Notes: a model not told the origin generated them from the sequence alone. A stretch of 40,245 nucleotides of DNA from Paludibacteraceae bacterium (GCA_017478225.1 JAFVDX010000040.1:1-40245); one strand, 5' to 3'. Counted from the stretch's first letter, positions 1 through 10,200 are shown. A program made the numbers and translations.

Positions 1-703
<703 letters not shown>

Positions 704-770
704 GTATAAAATAATAATCATTAACTTACTATGATATCATAAATTCAATTCTTTGCAATGGAATAATTGA

Positions 771-1691
771 TTATCCAAAAAATAAAGATAATTCAGTTTG
801 TTCCTGATAGGGTTTTATAAACATATCTCCTTGTATCTGCTGTAAATGTTTCTTAAAATACTCACGTGCTTGTTCATCTTTATCACACATAATACAATGA
901 CGGTTTTCTTCAATACAAGCCCTACCTGTTGTTCCACTGCCAGCAAAAAAATCTAAAACAATAGAGCCCGGATAAGAAAGTGCTTTTACAAAACGTCTCA
1001 TTATCTCAATCGGTTTTTGAGTTGGATGCCCTGTTCTCTCTAATGAATTACCATTTAAACGTCCTATTTCCCACACGTTTGTGGGATTTTTTCCTTTCAA
1101 CACATTTTCAGGAATTAGCCGTTTGTCGCGCATTGCTTCTTGTAATTCCTTTTCTCCGTACGGCACTCTAACTGCATCAAGGTCAAAATAGTATTTATCT
1201 GTTTTTGTGAGCCAAATGGCTTCTTCATGTCTATTTGCAAAATAACGATGTGCCGACATCCCGTTTTTATAGTACCAAACAATGGTATTTACTAAACGAA
1301 ACTTGGTGTTATGACGACAATAGTGTATTATTTCAATTAGATCACCGCCTTTCTCATCCTGAAATTGTGTTCCACCAAATATAACCATATTGCCGCTATC
1401 AGAAAGTATGCGGTAAGATTCTTGCAACCATTGCGAAGCCCAGTCAATGTAATTATCGAATGTATCCCATTCCGCCAAGTCTAAATTATAAGGAGGGTCT
1501 ATTAAAATCAGTTGTATTGAGTTATCCGGTATTTCTTTCAATACATCAAGACAATCTTTATTGAGAAGTATATAATTGGATTGCTCTGGTGCAATGAAAT
1601 CAACACTCGTTTTGTGCTTGATATTATCTTTATGCATACGATTAAGTTGCATAAGTCCTGAATTGTTATGTGACCTGTTGTGAATAGCCAT
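771..1691 (-). CDS. Beta-class DNA adenine-N6 methyltransferase, M.RsrI-like, predicted GAATTC
   Basis: A 306-residue SAM-dependent DNA methyltransferase predicted to protect GAATTC sites from the neighbouring endonuclease. Motif IV DPPY is at residues 65-68, HPTQKP at 222-227 and motif I FAGSGTT at 249-255. Motif IV preceding motif I is the order of the beta class. The start NRSHNNSG, the segment SAHRYFANRHEE, and NPTNVW followed by RLNGNSLER closely resemble M.RsrI, the GAATTC methyltransferase of Rhodobacter sphaeroides, and not M.EcoRI, which is gamma class. The ATG at 1691 directly abuts the endonuclease stop (1692-1694), so the genes are probably translationally coupled. It is the last gene of the cassette; nifJ starts 98 bp after its stop. 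The family call is very secure; the target is inferred from the pairing. Confidence 0.95.
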   Translation of the reverse strand: MAIHNRSHNNSGLMQLNRMHKDNIKHKTSVDFIAPEQSNYILLNKDCLDVLKEIPDNSIQLILIDPPYNLDLAEWDTFDNYIDWASQWLQESYRILSDSGNMVIFGGTQFQDEKGGDLIEIIHYCRHNTKFRLVNTIVWYYKNGMSAHRYFANRHEEAIWLTKTDKYYFDLDAVRVPYGEKELQEAMRDKRLIPENVLKGKNPTNVWEIGRLNGNSLERTGHPTQKPIEIMRRFVKALSYPGSIVLDFFAGSGTTGRACIEENRHCIMCDKDEQAREYFKKHLQQIQGDMFIKPYQEQTELSLFFG

Positions 1692-2528
1692 TTACTTTTT
1701 ATCTGTAAGTTGGTTAAACAAATCCTTTGCAAGCATTTGAATTGATGTCTTTGCCACTTCTAACATTATTTTCAGCATACTATCCTCATCCCAATGTCCG
1801 CCATTACCTTGTGTATAAATGGATGCAGCTTGCAGCATAATCATTCTGTTGTTGTTTTTCACAAACTTGTTCTTGCATAAGTTAGTGTTAATCGGCATAC
1901 CATAATTGGCAGCGGTCAATCTGTCAAGACGGTTAAGGCTTCCAGTGTTGTAGTTTATGGTAATTGCTTCGCCGTTCGGACGAGTTACCGTTATGTTTTC
2001 GGTAAGAAAATTTGAACCTTCCAAAAACAACACATAGGGGAAATAGGCCTCTTTTAGCATAAAGTTGGCTATTTCGGTTATGTTTTTGTGCGACCTTTCA
2101 ATAGCATTACCTGCAACCATAAAGTCCTGATCGTTTTTTACACCCACCTTGATACCATTTCGGATGTTTTCAATGTCTTTTCCTTGATGCTTTGCTTCTG
2201 ACACTAATATAACTCTCCAATTATTGTTGTCATCTTTAACTTCTATTAGTCCCCCATCAGGTTTTATATTAGAATCATAAACAAACAATGTTTGTCCAAG
2301 TTCCTTATCAATTTCTTGCAGTGCTTTGTTTATTTCACTTTTGCTAACACTTTTTCTATATCTAAAAGACAATTTTGGATATTCTTTTTCTAATTCAGTT
2401 ATGGCTCTTTGTGATATCTCATTTACCAATACATCATGTTTTTTGGCATCATCACCGAATATACCGATTACGCCATGTCCTTCTTTTTGTTGCAGGGTCA
2501 GACGATTTGATTGATTCTTTTTTGCCAT
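1692..2528 (-). CDS. EcoRI/RsrI-family type II restriction endonuclease, predicted G^AATTC
   Basis: A 278-residue type II endonuclease; EcoRI itself has 277. It aligns with EcoRI almost without gaps: KKNQSNRLT near the N-terminus, GVIGIFGD, EYPKLSFRYR, IKPDGG, SEAKHQGKD, GNAIERSHKN, FPYVLFLEGSNFLTENI and RLTAANYGMPIN. Numbered from the ATG at 2528, the catalytic PD-(D/E)xK residues fall at D91, E111 and K113, the same numbers as in EcoRI. The recognition segment MVAGNAIER keeps the residues corresponding to EcoRI M137, N141, A142 and R145, so specificity for GAATTC is expected. An upstream TTG at 2537 would add three residues and is less likely. It lies between the DUF262 gene, about 11 bp upstream, and the methyltransferase, which abuts its stop. 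Confidence 0.96.
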   Translation of the reverse strand: MAKKNQSNRLTLQQKEGHGVIGIFGDDAKKHDVLVNEISQRAITELEKEYPKLSFRYRKSVSKSEINKALQEIDKELGQTLFVYDSNIKPDGGLIEVKDDNNNWRVILVSEAKHQGKDIENIRNGIKVGVKNDQDFMVAGNAIERSHKNITEIANFMLKEAYFPYVLFLEGSNFLTENITVTRPNGEAITINYNTGSLNRLDRLTAANYGMPINTNLCKNKFVKNNNRMIMLQAASIYTQGNGGHWDEDSMLKIMLEVAKTSIQMLAKDLFNQLTDKK

Positions 2529-2539
2529 AATATTCAAAC

Positions 2540-4324
2540 TTAAATTAGTCCTTTACTCTTAAGTAAATCTATCATCTCTTGTTCTTCTTTTGTCGGCTTG
2601 GGCTTCTCATCTATCACATCGTTGTACCGTTCTTCCCATTGTTTTAATGTCTGTAAAATATCTGATGTAACTATTCTATCACGATGTTCAATGTTAGATA
2701 ACTTCCAATCACCATCAACGGCTGTAGCAAGTATTTTGGTCACTTCAATAGATGATTTTGCATATTCCTCCTGTTTCCTTCTAAAGTATCCGTTACTCGC
2801 TATAATGTTTAGTTTCCTTTCAAAAGGTGTTTTGTTGCCAATGTGCTCTATTTTTTCATTTATAGTGGTATCATCAACATTTTCGAAAAATGTTGGCTGC
2901 CATTTTTGAGGTAGTATATGTTCTATCTGCCAATTATCAGGCAACAATGTTTCTTGATGATTATAAGCATAAACCTTCAGTAGCATCCTCAATATATTAC
3001 GGTGAGGTATGGTAATGCGACTTTCCAATAATGATTTATCTAATGGACGGAATGTAAATGGAGGTTTCGTTGAAGATGCTATCTGAACATTTAATTTCAT
3101 AATATCACCTTTAACATAGTTAATTGTCGGAAACAAAGTAAAGCGTGAAATTAACTCGCTTGCTAACATATTGATAAACGCTGAAAAATCCTCATTGAAA
3201 CTTGACTCACCTCTATGTTTTAGATAATACATAATAACCGGATATTTCCAATATTCATTCGGATAAGATGTCAAAATGTCTAATGTTTTACGAATTTTTG
3301 GCTCATTATCCCAAGTTTCTCCAGGTATATCTTGATTGGTGTTTATGACCTTCCATAGATTAAGTATTGTGCGAAGATTTCCCATTAAATCGGGTGCATA
3401 AAGGCGTTCAGCCTTATTATCAAGATAATACTTCCGTACACCCGGAGTTGTTGAGCTATCATCATTGTTTTGCGCACGAAGGCAAAACATATAGTAATAG
3501 AACAAATGTTGAATACTTTCTTTTGCCTCTATTGCATCTTTTTCTAACGCTTTCCACTGCTCTATAAATTTGTTTTTCTCATCATCATTTTTCAGGTTAT
3601 TATAAATTTTTGCTTTGAATATATCAGCATCATTGAGTGGTAGCCCTCTATTATTAAGCGTGGAAAAGATAGTTAAAGCAGTATCTTGATTGTCAGCCCC
3701 GATAGGTAATAAAATTGCTTGATTAAGCAGTGCGTAAATAAAATCAAATACCTTTAAAGGTGCTTGCTGGCAATGTAAATCATATAATTTTTGAAAAAGT
3801 ATATAATTCTTCGAGTAGTTATCATTCGCTCTTTCGTCTGCAACACCTGTTTCAAGAATTTTTTTTAGTATTTCATTTCCTGCATTATCTACAACTCGGG
3901 ATGTAAGTAAAATGTCTGAATAATCAACTTTGCCGGTTAAATTATCTGTTCTCCAAATAGCAGGTTCTATTTTGTTTATGAAATTTTGTGCAGCTTCTGT
4001 ATTGGAATCATCTCCTTTTTTTAATTTCGTATATATGGCACGCAACAAAAGGAATAAAGATGTGATTCGCTGCTGCCCGTCAATAATTTCTTGCTCACCA
4101 TCTTCATTCTCAAATGAAACAATACTCCCTAAAAAATAACTCCCATTTTGTTTTAATCCACCTACAGTCATCGCAAACTCCCATATGTCTTCAAAAAGAG
4201 TTTGTATCTGCTCATCTGTCCAAGCGTATGGGCGTTGATATTCAGGAATAACAAAAGGCTTATTTCTGCCGGTACTTAACAACTCCAATACATTCTGCTT
4301 ATTTACACTAATCGTTGTTGCCAT
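2540..4324 (-). CDS. DUF262/DUF1524 (GmrSD-like) protein, putative accessory or type IV restriction nuclease
   Basis: A 594-residue protein of the DUF262-DUF1524 family. The N-terminal ParB/Srx-like nucleotide-binding domain shows IPEYQRPYAW at 26-35 and IDGQQRITSL at 81-90. The C-terminal DUF1524 domain has the HNH-like nuclease signature IEHILPQKW with the histidine at residue 469, then IGNKTPFERKLNIIASN. Fused GmrSD-type proteins are modification-dependent (type IV) restriction enzymes or similar phage-defence nucleases; the target of this one cannot be read from the sequence. It is the first gene of the operon with the EcoRI-like endonuclease and methyltransferase and ends about 11 bp before the endonuclease start. 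The ATG at 4324 follows a nifJ-derived leader ORF by 36 bases. The family is clear; its role beside a type II system is inference. Confidence 0.88.
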   Translation of the reverse strand: MATTISVNKQNVLELLSTGRNKPFVIPEYQRPYAWTDEQIQTLFEDIWEFAMTVGGLKQNGSYFLGSIVSFENEDGEQEIIDGQQRITSLFLLLRAIYTKLKKGDDSNTEAAQNFINKIEPAIWRTDNLTGKVDYSDILLTSRVVDNAGNEILKKILETGVADERANDNYSKNYILFQKLYDLHCQQAPLKVFDFIYALLNQAILLPIGADNQDTALTIFSTLNNRGLPLNDADIFKAKIYNNLKNDDEKNKFIEQWKALEKDAIEAKESIQHLFYYYMFCLRAQNNDDSSTTPGVRKYYLDNKAERLYAPDLMGNLRTILNLWKVINTNQDIPGETWDNEPKIRKTLDILTSYPNEYWKYPVIMYYLKHRGESSFNEDFSAFINMLASELISRFTLFPTINYVKGDIMKLNVQIASSTKPPFTFRPLDKSLLESRITIPHRNILRMLLKVYAYNHQETLLPDNWQIEHILPQKWQPTFFENVDDTTINEKIEHIGNKTPFERKLNIIASNGYFRRKQEEYAKSSIEVTKILATAVDGDWKLSNIEHRDRIVTSDILQTLKQWEERYNDVIDEKPKPTKEEQEMIDLLKSKGLI

Positions 4325-4360
4325 AATTTGACACTTGTATTTGTAAGTTAGAGATAAAAG

Positions 4361-4447
4361 TTAATTCGCTACCACTTTTAACATATACGCGATATGCGCA
4401 GCAGCAGCGTTACCATCCATGGTCATGAATTTCTTTTCTTTTGCCAT
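4361..4447 (-). pseudogene. 28-codon truncated nifJ start, now a leader ORF before the restriction operon
   Basis: Reading from the ATG at 4447, the first 22 codons encode the same residues as intact nifJ ([13 protein letters not shown], then AAAAHIAYM) except Thr14 to Ala. After the repeat ends, the frame continues for six unrelated codons to TAA at 4361-4363. It keeps the nifJ leader and start context, so ribosomes probably still initiate here. The DUF262 ATG lies 36 bases after its stop, which would allow translational coupling or simply a relic leader peptide. Confidence 0.8.
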
Positions 4448-4478
4448 TTTTGTTAAAAGTTTTATTTAATTGTTGAAA
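4380..4478 (-). repeat. 99-bp direct repeat, outer copy (nifJ leader and first codons)
   Basis: Partner of 605-703. Its left end (toward 4324) is the junction with cassette DNA, and its right side joins what was probably the original upstream region of nifJ. The four differences from the other copy lie within 4406-4414: one changes Thr to Ala and the rest are silent in the nifJ frame. Confidence 0.95.
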
Positions 4479-4492
4479 AAATATTGTTTATA

Positions 4493-4500
4493 CAAATCTA
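4493..4500 (-). promoter_or_regulatory. Candidate -7 promoter element, original nifJ promoter
   Basis: On the minus strand this reads TAGATTTG, a match to the Bacteroidota -7 element TAnnTTTG, about 45 bases before the leader-ORF start at 4447. No good -33 TTTG is seen 19-20 bases upstream, so the call is tentative. It lies outside the duplicated 99 bp. If real, the old nifJ promoter stayed with the restriction operon and was not copied to the intact nifJ. Confidence 0.4.
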
Positions 4501-4574
4501 CTAATTTCTAATATCATTTTTTTTAAAGCACAACATCTTGTTTTTAGATTGTCAATAATATCTTTATGTGTTGG

Positions 4575-6008
4575 CTATTTAATTTTCCATCGCCCATAGC
4601 GTTTGCCACCCTCACGCTCAATGATACCGGCCTTTGTAAGATTACTTATATGTCTCTTTACTGCGCGATATGAAATACCAAGTTCTTCAGCTAATATTTC
4701 CGCATTTATATCTGAAAAAGCACCGATACGCTCCACAATATAACGAGCCGTTTTACCTAATTTGATTTCCTTATGTGAACTTTCTATGGGAACTTTTTCG
4801 TCCTTATGGGAACTTTCTATGGGAACTTTTTCATCCTTATGGGAACTTTTTGAATGTTCAGTTATAGTGCCATAGTTTACATTTTCAACCATAGTATAAA
4901 ACATCTGGTTATTGGACTCAAATACCGGTTGCTTGTTCTCGGAATAAGTTGGCAGTGATGCTGTAAGAGTCTGGATACGCCTCAAACCGCTACCGCGTTT
5001 TTCCATATAATTGAGTTGTGCAAACACATCAGCAATAATTGGATTGCGGCGATAGGAAGAAACACTTTTGAGATCACGCTCCTGAATTTTTGTTCCATCG
5101 TACATACCTCCCGGAGATGAAACCACAAGGCGGTCATCATATATGTCTATATGCACCTCACTACCCATAACTGTATAGTCCCGATGAATAAGGTGATTCA
5201 CAATAACCTCAAAGACAGCACGTTCAGAGTAGTCCGGATTGTTTTGGCGATAGGTCGGTTGAGTAGTCCAAGACATTGCCGTATTGGCACGGATGAAAGA
5301 CATTGCCATATCTAACAAATACAACAAATTACCGCTGTATTCGGTATCATTCAATGCATTAGTTTTCTCCAAACCATTCCACCGAGTACAGAATATTCGG
5401 GACTGATAAACAGGACAATCATCCGCAAAAAGCATACCGGCATTTGTAAGGTGATTATTGGTGTCCATCAGTCCCCAAGAGTTCATCAGTTTGTCTTCGA
5501 ACTTTAGGTTAGTTTGTTTGCGATAGGTATTAGCAAGCATAATGAACGAATGTTGTCCTTTTTCGATATTTGTAGATAAACTATCCCATGTACGGTTGCT
5601 TCCTTTGAGGACAAGTGCCAATAATTGTTGTGAAGTTGCCACGACAGACTCATTACCATAGCGGACAAATGCAGTACGTGTTCCGTCCTGATAGTAATAA
5701 TACGGAGTGAAGATACCTTTCTTAATGCGTAATTCAAGAATGGTATGACCTTCCATTTCTTGTGGAATCAAATCATATTCAGGAATGGGGTCTAAACGGT
5801 CGTTGACACATTCGGATATAAATTCCGCATCAGATTGAGCGTCTTGTAACCCTATAACAGTATGATCATCGGCAACACCAAAGAACAGACTTCCACCATC
5901 GGTATTAGCGAAAGCAGAGACTGTTTTCAGCCAACTCTTTACTTTTTTACGTTCAAGCATCTGCTTCAAATCGTAATAAGTACATTCTGCTATAAGATTA
6001 GATTTCAT
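4575..6008 (-). CDS. AlbA_2/Schlafen-type putative ATP-dependent transcriptional regulator
   Basis: A 477-residue cytoplasmic protein of the family often labelled 'RNA-binding/ATP-binding protein' or RecG-related regulator. The N-terminal AlbA_2 (divergent AAA_4) domain spans roughly residues 5-130, with SAFANTDGGSLFFGV at its core. A GHKL-type ATPase domain follows (NHLIHRDY as the N box, VSSPGG as the glycine box, MEKRGSGLRRI). The C-terminus is a winged helix (ARYIVERIG to GGKRYGRWKIK). Between the ATPase domain and the winged helix lies a tandem repeat of SSHKDEKVPIE. Such genes are common in accessory regions and next to restriction genes. The start at 6008 is the only good one upstream of the AlbA core. 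No specific target can be read from the sequence. Confidence 0.85.
   Translation of the reverse strand: MKSNLIAECTYYDLKQMLERKKVKSWLKTVSAFANTDGGSLFFGVADDHTVIGLQDAQSDAEFISECVNDRLDPIPEYDLIPQEMEGHTILELRIKKGIFTPYYYYQDGTRTAFVRYGNESVVATSQQLLALVLKGSNRTWDSLSTNIEKGQHSFIMLANTYRKQTNLKFEDKLMNSWGLMDTNNHLTNAGMLFADDCPVYQSRIFCTRWNGLEKTNALNDTEYSGNLLYLLDMAMSFIRANTAMSWTTQPTYRQNNPDYSERAVFEVIVNHLIHRDYTVMGSEVHIDIYDDRLVVSSPGGMYDGTKIQERDLKSVSSYRRNPIIADVFAQLNYMEKRGSGLRRIQTLTASLPTYSENKQPVFESNNQMFYTMVENVNYGTITEHSKSSHKDEKVPIESSHKDEKVPIESSHKEIKLGKTARYIVERIGAFSDINAEILAEELGISYRAVKRHISNLTKAGIIEREGGKRYGRWKIK
4768..4851. repeat. In-frame 33-bp tandem repeat within the AlbA-type gene
   Basis: Two full 33-bp units (4768-4800 and 4801-4833) and a partial third (to about 4851) encode the 11-residue unit SSHKDEKVPIE in the linker before the winged helix. 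Each unit contains a shorter internal repeat of the type ATGGGAACTTT, which could slip. Because 33 is divisible by three, changes in copy number would alter linker length without breaking the frame. Confidence 0.9.
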
Positions 6009-6043
6009 TAAATCTCTAAAATAATCGTCCTTTTAAAAATATT

Positions 6044-6115
6044 TCATGGCATTAGAATACTCTTCGCCTTGCGTGTCAGTTCCCGTTTGAATTCTATGCG
6101 GTTAGTCTCGGTCAT
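6044..6115 (-). pseudogene. Truncated start of a second AlbA_2-type gene
   Basis: ATG at 6115 opens a 23-codon ORF beginning MTETNRIEFKRELT, the characteristic N-terminus of AlbA_2-domain ATP-binding proteins (which continue with a helix and then FLNYREGG). Here it runs into unrelated residues and stops at 6044-6046. It therefore looks like the 5' stub of a deleted paralogue between the Fic-type pseudogene and the intact AlbA-type gene. It contains one of the few GAATTC sites noted in the window (6089-6094). Confidence 0.6.
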
Positions 6116-6123
6116 ATCTGTTA

Positions 6124-7123
6124 TTATTCATTTTCCTGATTAATAAGGTTCACCACCACTTTTACCATCGTATCTTTCTCTTCTGTCCTGCTTTCAGCAA
6201 TCATCAGCGTGAGTGCCACAAGTGTGTTGTCTGCTATTCGTTTCGTGCCGTCCTCACGATAGAGGATGCCGTTGTTGAATAGAACCACAAAAACAATGTC
6301 GTTGCAATGCGCTTGTATCATCGGAAAATGAGTGGTTCTTCGTTACTAAGTACAGCAGCATTGCCGCTTTTTCTTCCACATTCGGATAGAGTTCCTTGCC
6401 ATCAAAAGTTTGGTAAATCAGCCCTATACTGCTCTTGAACGAGTCGTCTTTCTCATTGCCAAATAAAGTACTTCCACCGAATTTCTGCCGCAAAGAATCA
6501 ATAGTCTTCATCGCATTTTCATAAGTCGCGTGGAACTGCTCTTCTGATGTAGTCTTTTCTATGGTCAACCGCTCATAATCATAGTTATCAAGTGTATCAA
6601 GTGCGTAAGTATAATCTACCACAACATCAAACAGGGCTGTTTGCTCGTTTGCTGCATCTTCTACCGTTTTGCCTTCGGCTAAAAGTGCCTTGTTTTGCAA
6701 TGTTCGCCCGACTATCTGTACTAACTGCCGAAGTTCGACAAGTTGGGACTTGCGCAATTTTTCATTAACGGCATAACCTTTTGTGATGTATTCTTTCAGA
6801 ACACGATTCGCCCACTGGCGAAACTCTACGCCTCGTTTGGATTTGACACGATAGCCTATAGAGGTCACCATCTCAAGATTAAAATACTCCGTTTCGTGAA
6901 CTTGCATTTTACCCTCAATCGCACCATGTTGAGTGGTAGTCGCAAATTTTGCGACTACCACAGAGTCTGCTAATTCTTCTTTCAACGCATTGTTTATATG
7001 CTTACTGATTGTTTTGTAGTCCCGACCGAAAAGCGCTGCCAACTGTTGACGGTTAAGCCAAATGTTGTAGTCATACATACGAACATCCAACTGCACTTGA
7101 TTGTCGGCTGTCCGATAAATCAT
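6124..7123 (-). pseudogene. RhuM family / Fic-DOC protein, disrupted by two -1 frameshifts
   Basis: The first part (start ATG 7123, preceded by GAGGAG; an in-frame ATG at 7153 lacks this) is a RhuM-family domain: MIYRTADNQVQLDVRM, WLNRQQLAALFGRD, NLEMVTSIGYRVKS, EFRQWANRVLKEY. The C-terminal part should be a Fic domain with the catalytic HxFxxGNxR motif. The frame reads NHSFSDD, then is lost. Restoring one base near 6314-6322 gives NKRIA followed by LFLWF, and restoring a second near 6276-6285 joins the frame of NNGILYREDGTKRIADNTL, which ends at 6124. Two single-base losses exactly reconcile the two open frames. Fic domains AMPylate proteins or act as toxins; this one should be inactive unless the deletions are sequencing errors. 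Confidence 0.85.
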
Positions 7124-7219
7124 TATTTCTCCTCTATTCGGTTGCTGTGTCATAAAAGTTACATTGCGTATATTATCTATAATCTGTGTTCTATTCGGTT
7201 GGTCTGGGGCATATTGAAC

Positions 7220-10200
7220 TTATCTTGCTATGCCTGAATATAATTGGTAAGATGGATATAATTCGTCAAAGAGTTCGTGTTGTTTTTGTCTTTCAAGATT
7301 TTGCAATACATATCCGAGTACAGCCGCGTGGTGTCCGAAAGTTTGATTAAGTGCTTTTTGGTCTTGCTTGCTAAGCGATGCTCCCCAGCGAAGATAATCA
7401 ATAGAATTTTCAGCCACTTTACGCATTATATCGTTTGCTTTGTCTATTTCTCCACATGCATAGTAATCAATTGCCATAGTAGCGGATGTATAGTCGTATG
7501 GCACATTATATTCTGGTAGCATTTCTTGTGCGAAGTCAAGTACTTGAATGGCTTTTTCTTTGTTTCCTTCACGGACGAGTGCTTCGCTGAGTTGCGAGAA
7601 CATCATTCTGTGTGTTCTACACATTCTCATAAGGTTTTCGTCGATATAGATTCCTGATTGGTTGATATTTCCGTATTTGAATTTATGCAACATATTATCA
7701 AACATGCGTTCGGTATCAACACGTGGTTGTCCGTCCCGTGAAGCGACGGGCGTTACCTGATATGCAAGTCCGGTAAGAGCAAAGTATTTTTCGAGTCCTT
7801 GGTAGTAATCGTTACCTACAGTTACAGCGAAATAGATAGGTCGTTTCCAATGGTTAGTAGAAATCATTTCGAGCACCATCATCTCGGAGCGTGTGAGGCG
7901 TCTGCCTACTTTGATGTCGAGTTGTTGTGCATGTGGTTGGTTTTCCCATTGTGTTGCAATAAGGTCTGAATCGCTCACAGGAATAAAGAGTTGATTGGTA
8001 GGAATATAATTTTCACCATCTTTTTTAGTACGCGGGTCTCCTGAACGCAGGAAATTAAATGCGGTTTGTATGTCGAGTGGTGTTGAGAGACGGTTGTCTA
8101 TCCATACCACTTCGTTTGTTCCGGGCATATAGTCTTTTGGTTCCCATGATATAGGCAGTGCAGACGACTGATAGTATGGTCGTTTCATTTGTGAGATATA
8201 CCAATCGGTTTGCAGATAAGATAGGTTGCAGACGCGGATATCTGTCCCCACTCCTTCTACTTCTTGATTATACCAAAGAGGGAAGGTATCATTGTCGCCG
8301 TTTGAGAATATAACTCCGTTGGTCTCGCATGATTTAAGGTAATTGGCTCCAAAATCACGACAGGTATATCTCCCAGAACGGTCGTGGTCGTCCCAGTTTT
8401 GCTGCGCCATAAGTGCAGGTACACCTAAGCATACGATTGATGCACAAACTGCCACAGCCGTTTTTGCGCTTTCGTTTTTAAGAGCATTGCTAATCCATTC
8501 AACGATAGCGATGACTCCTAATCCAATCCAGATAGAGAAAGCATAGAAAGAGCCTGCGTAAGCATAGTCACGCTCACGGGGCTGATAAGGTGTTTGGTTG
8601 AGGTAGATAACGATAGCAAGTCCGGTGAGGAAAAACAAGAGGAAGACGAGTGTGAAGTTTTCAAATCCTTGTTTTTTCTTGGTGAGTTGGAATATGATTC
8701 CGATTATGCCGAGCAAGAGCGGCAACATATAATAGACATTATGCCCTTTGTTATCTTTGAGTTCTTGTGGCAGTTGGTCTTGGTCACCGAGCCGCATATT
8801 ATCTATCGCAGGGATGCCGGAGAGCCAATTACCTTTGTGTATTTCGCCATAACTTTGCAAGTCGTTTTGTCTTCCGGCGAAGTTCCACATAAAATAGCGC
8901 CAATACATAAAATTGCATTGGTATGCGAAGAAAAATCGCATATTTTCAATGAAGGTGGGTTTTACTTCGGTTTTATTTTGTCCGCAGTATTCATATTTGA
9001 TTTTTCTTCCTTTGACTTGCCCCCATTCTTTATACGCTTGTTTGTGCCTTCCGTCAGCCGAATACATACGCGGGAAAAGCATCATAAATTCGGGTTGCAT
9101 GACATAATTGGATTTATACCCTGTAATAACATACTTGTCTTTATCTGTAGGTTTGTTTTTGGGTGCCGGAGCATATTGTGCATTACCAATTTTTTCAACA
9201 GGGATACAAAGATTACCCTTTACTTCGAGTTTGACGGGAGCAGAATAAACAGCACCATACAAGAGCGGACGGTCGCCATATTGCTCTCTGTTGAGGTAAT
9301 ACTTTAGCGAGAATACATTATCCGGCGAGTTCTGGTCCATAGGTGTATCAGCAGCAGAGCGAATAACTATCTCAGAATAAGAAGCATATCCGATAAGGAT
9401 GACTGCTATCATAAGAGTGGCAGTATTGAGAAGTCGAGCTGAAATATGCTCTTTGAAGATAAAGAGAATAGCAATAACTACAGCGGAGAGGAATAGTCCT
9501 ATCAACCAACTATCACGCAGGAAAGGAATACCTGAGAGGACAAACACAAGTGAGAAAGAGATATTAGTCAGCACTCTGTTTCGGTCAGTACGAGTTTCAT
9601 ATACAGCCCATACAATGGCAGCAACAAGCAAGAACAGGTAAACGAATAGCCCGGTGTTGAAAGGCAAATGGAAGGTATTTACAAAGAGCAGTTCTAACCA
9701 ACATGCCACTTGCACGGAGCCCGGGATGATACCATAAAGTATCGCTGCAAGTAGTCCGACAGAGGCAAGTAGAGCGAGTATTATACCAAGCCAAGAGAAC
9801 TGATATTTGCGGAAATAATAGACTAAGACTATAGCAGGGATAGTAAGCAGGTTTAGCAGGTGAACACCTATACTAAGTCCCATGAGATAAGCAATAAGGA
9901 TAAGCCATTTATCAGAACCTTCTTCGTCGGCTTTTTCGTCCCACTTGAGTATAAGCCAAAAAACTATTGCAGTAAAGAATGATGAGGACGCATATACTTC
10001 GCCTTCTACTGCTGAAAACCAGAATGTGTCGGAGAATGTATAAGCGAGAGCTCCCACCAAGCCTGCGCCAAGGATAGCAATCGACTGAGCAAGAGAAAGT
10101 TCTTGCGATTTCTCTTTAGCCGCAGATGCGACTAATTTTCTTGCCAAAGCAGTGATTGTCCAAAAGAGGAACAAAATAGTAAAAGCAGAGGCGAGAGCAG

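Noticed and set aside
730..741. TATGATATCATA palindrome between the methyltransferase gene and nifJ
   Set aside because: It is AT-rich with no loop or T-tract and so does not look like a terminator; it may be an operator but nothing supports that.
771..1691. Methyltransferase as a close M.EcoRI homologue
   Set aside because: Motif order (DPPY before FAGSGTT) is beta class like M.RsrI; M.EcoRI is gamma class.
8594..9307. A 237-codon plus-strand ORF inside the DUF2723 gene
   Set aside because: It is antisense to a well-supported 1,074-residue family member and shows no recognisable domain.
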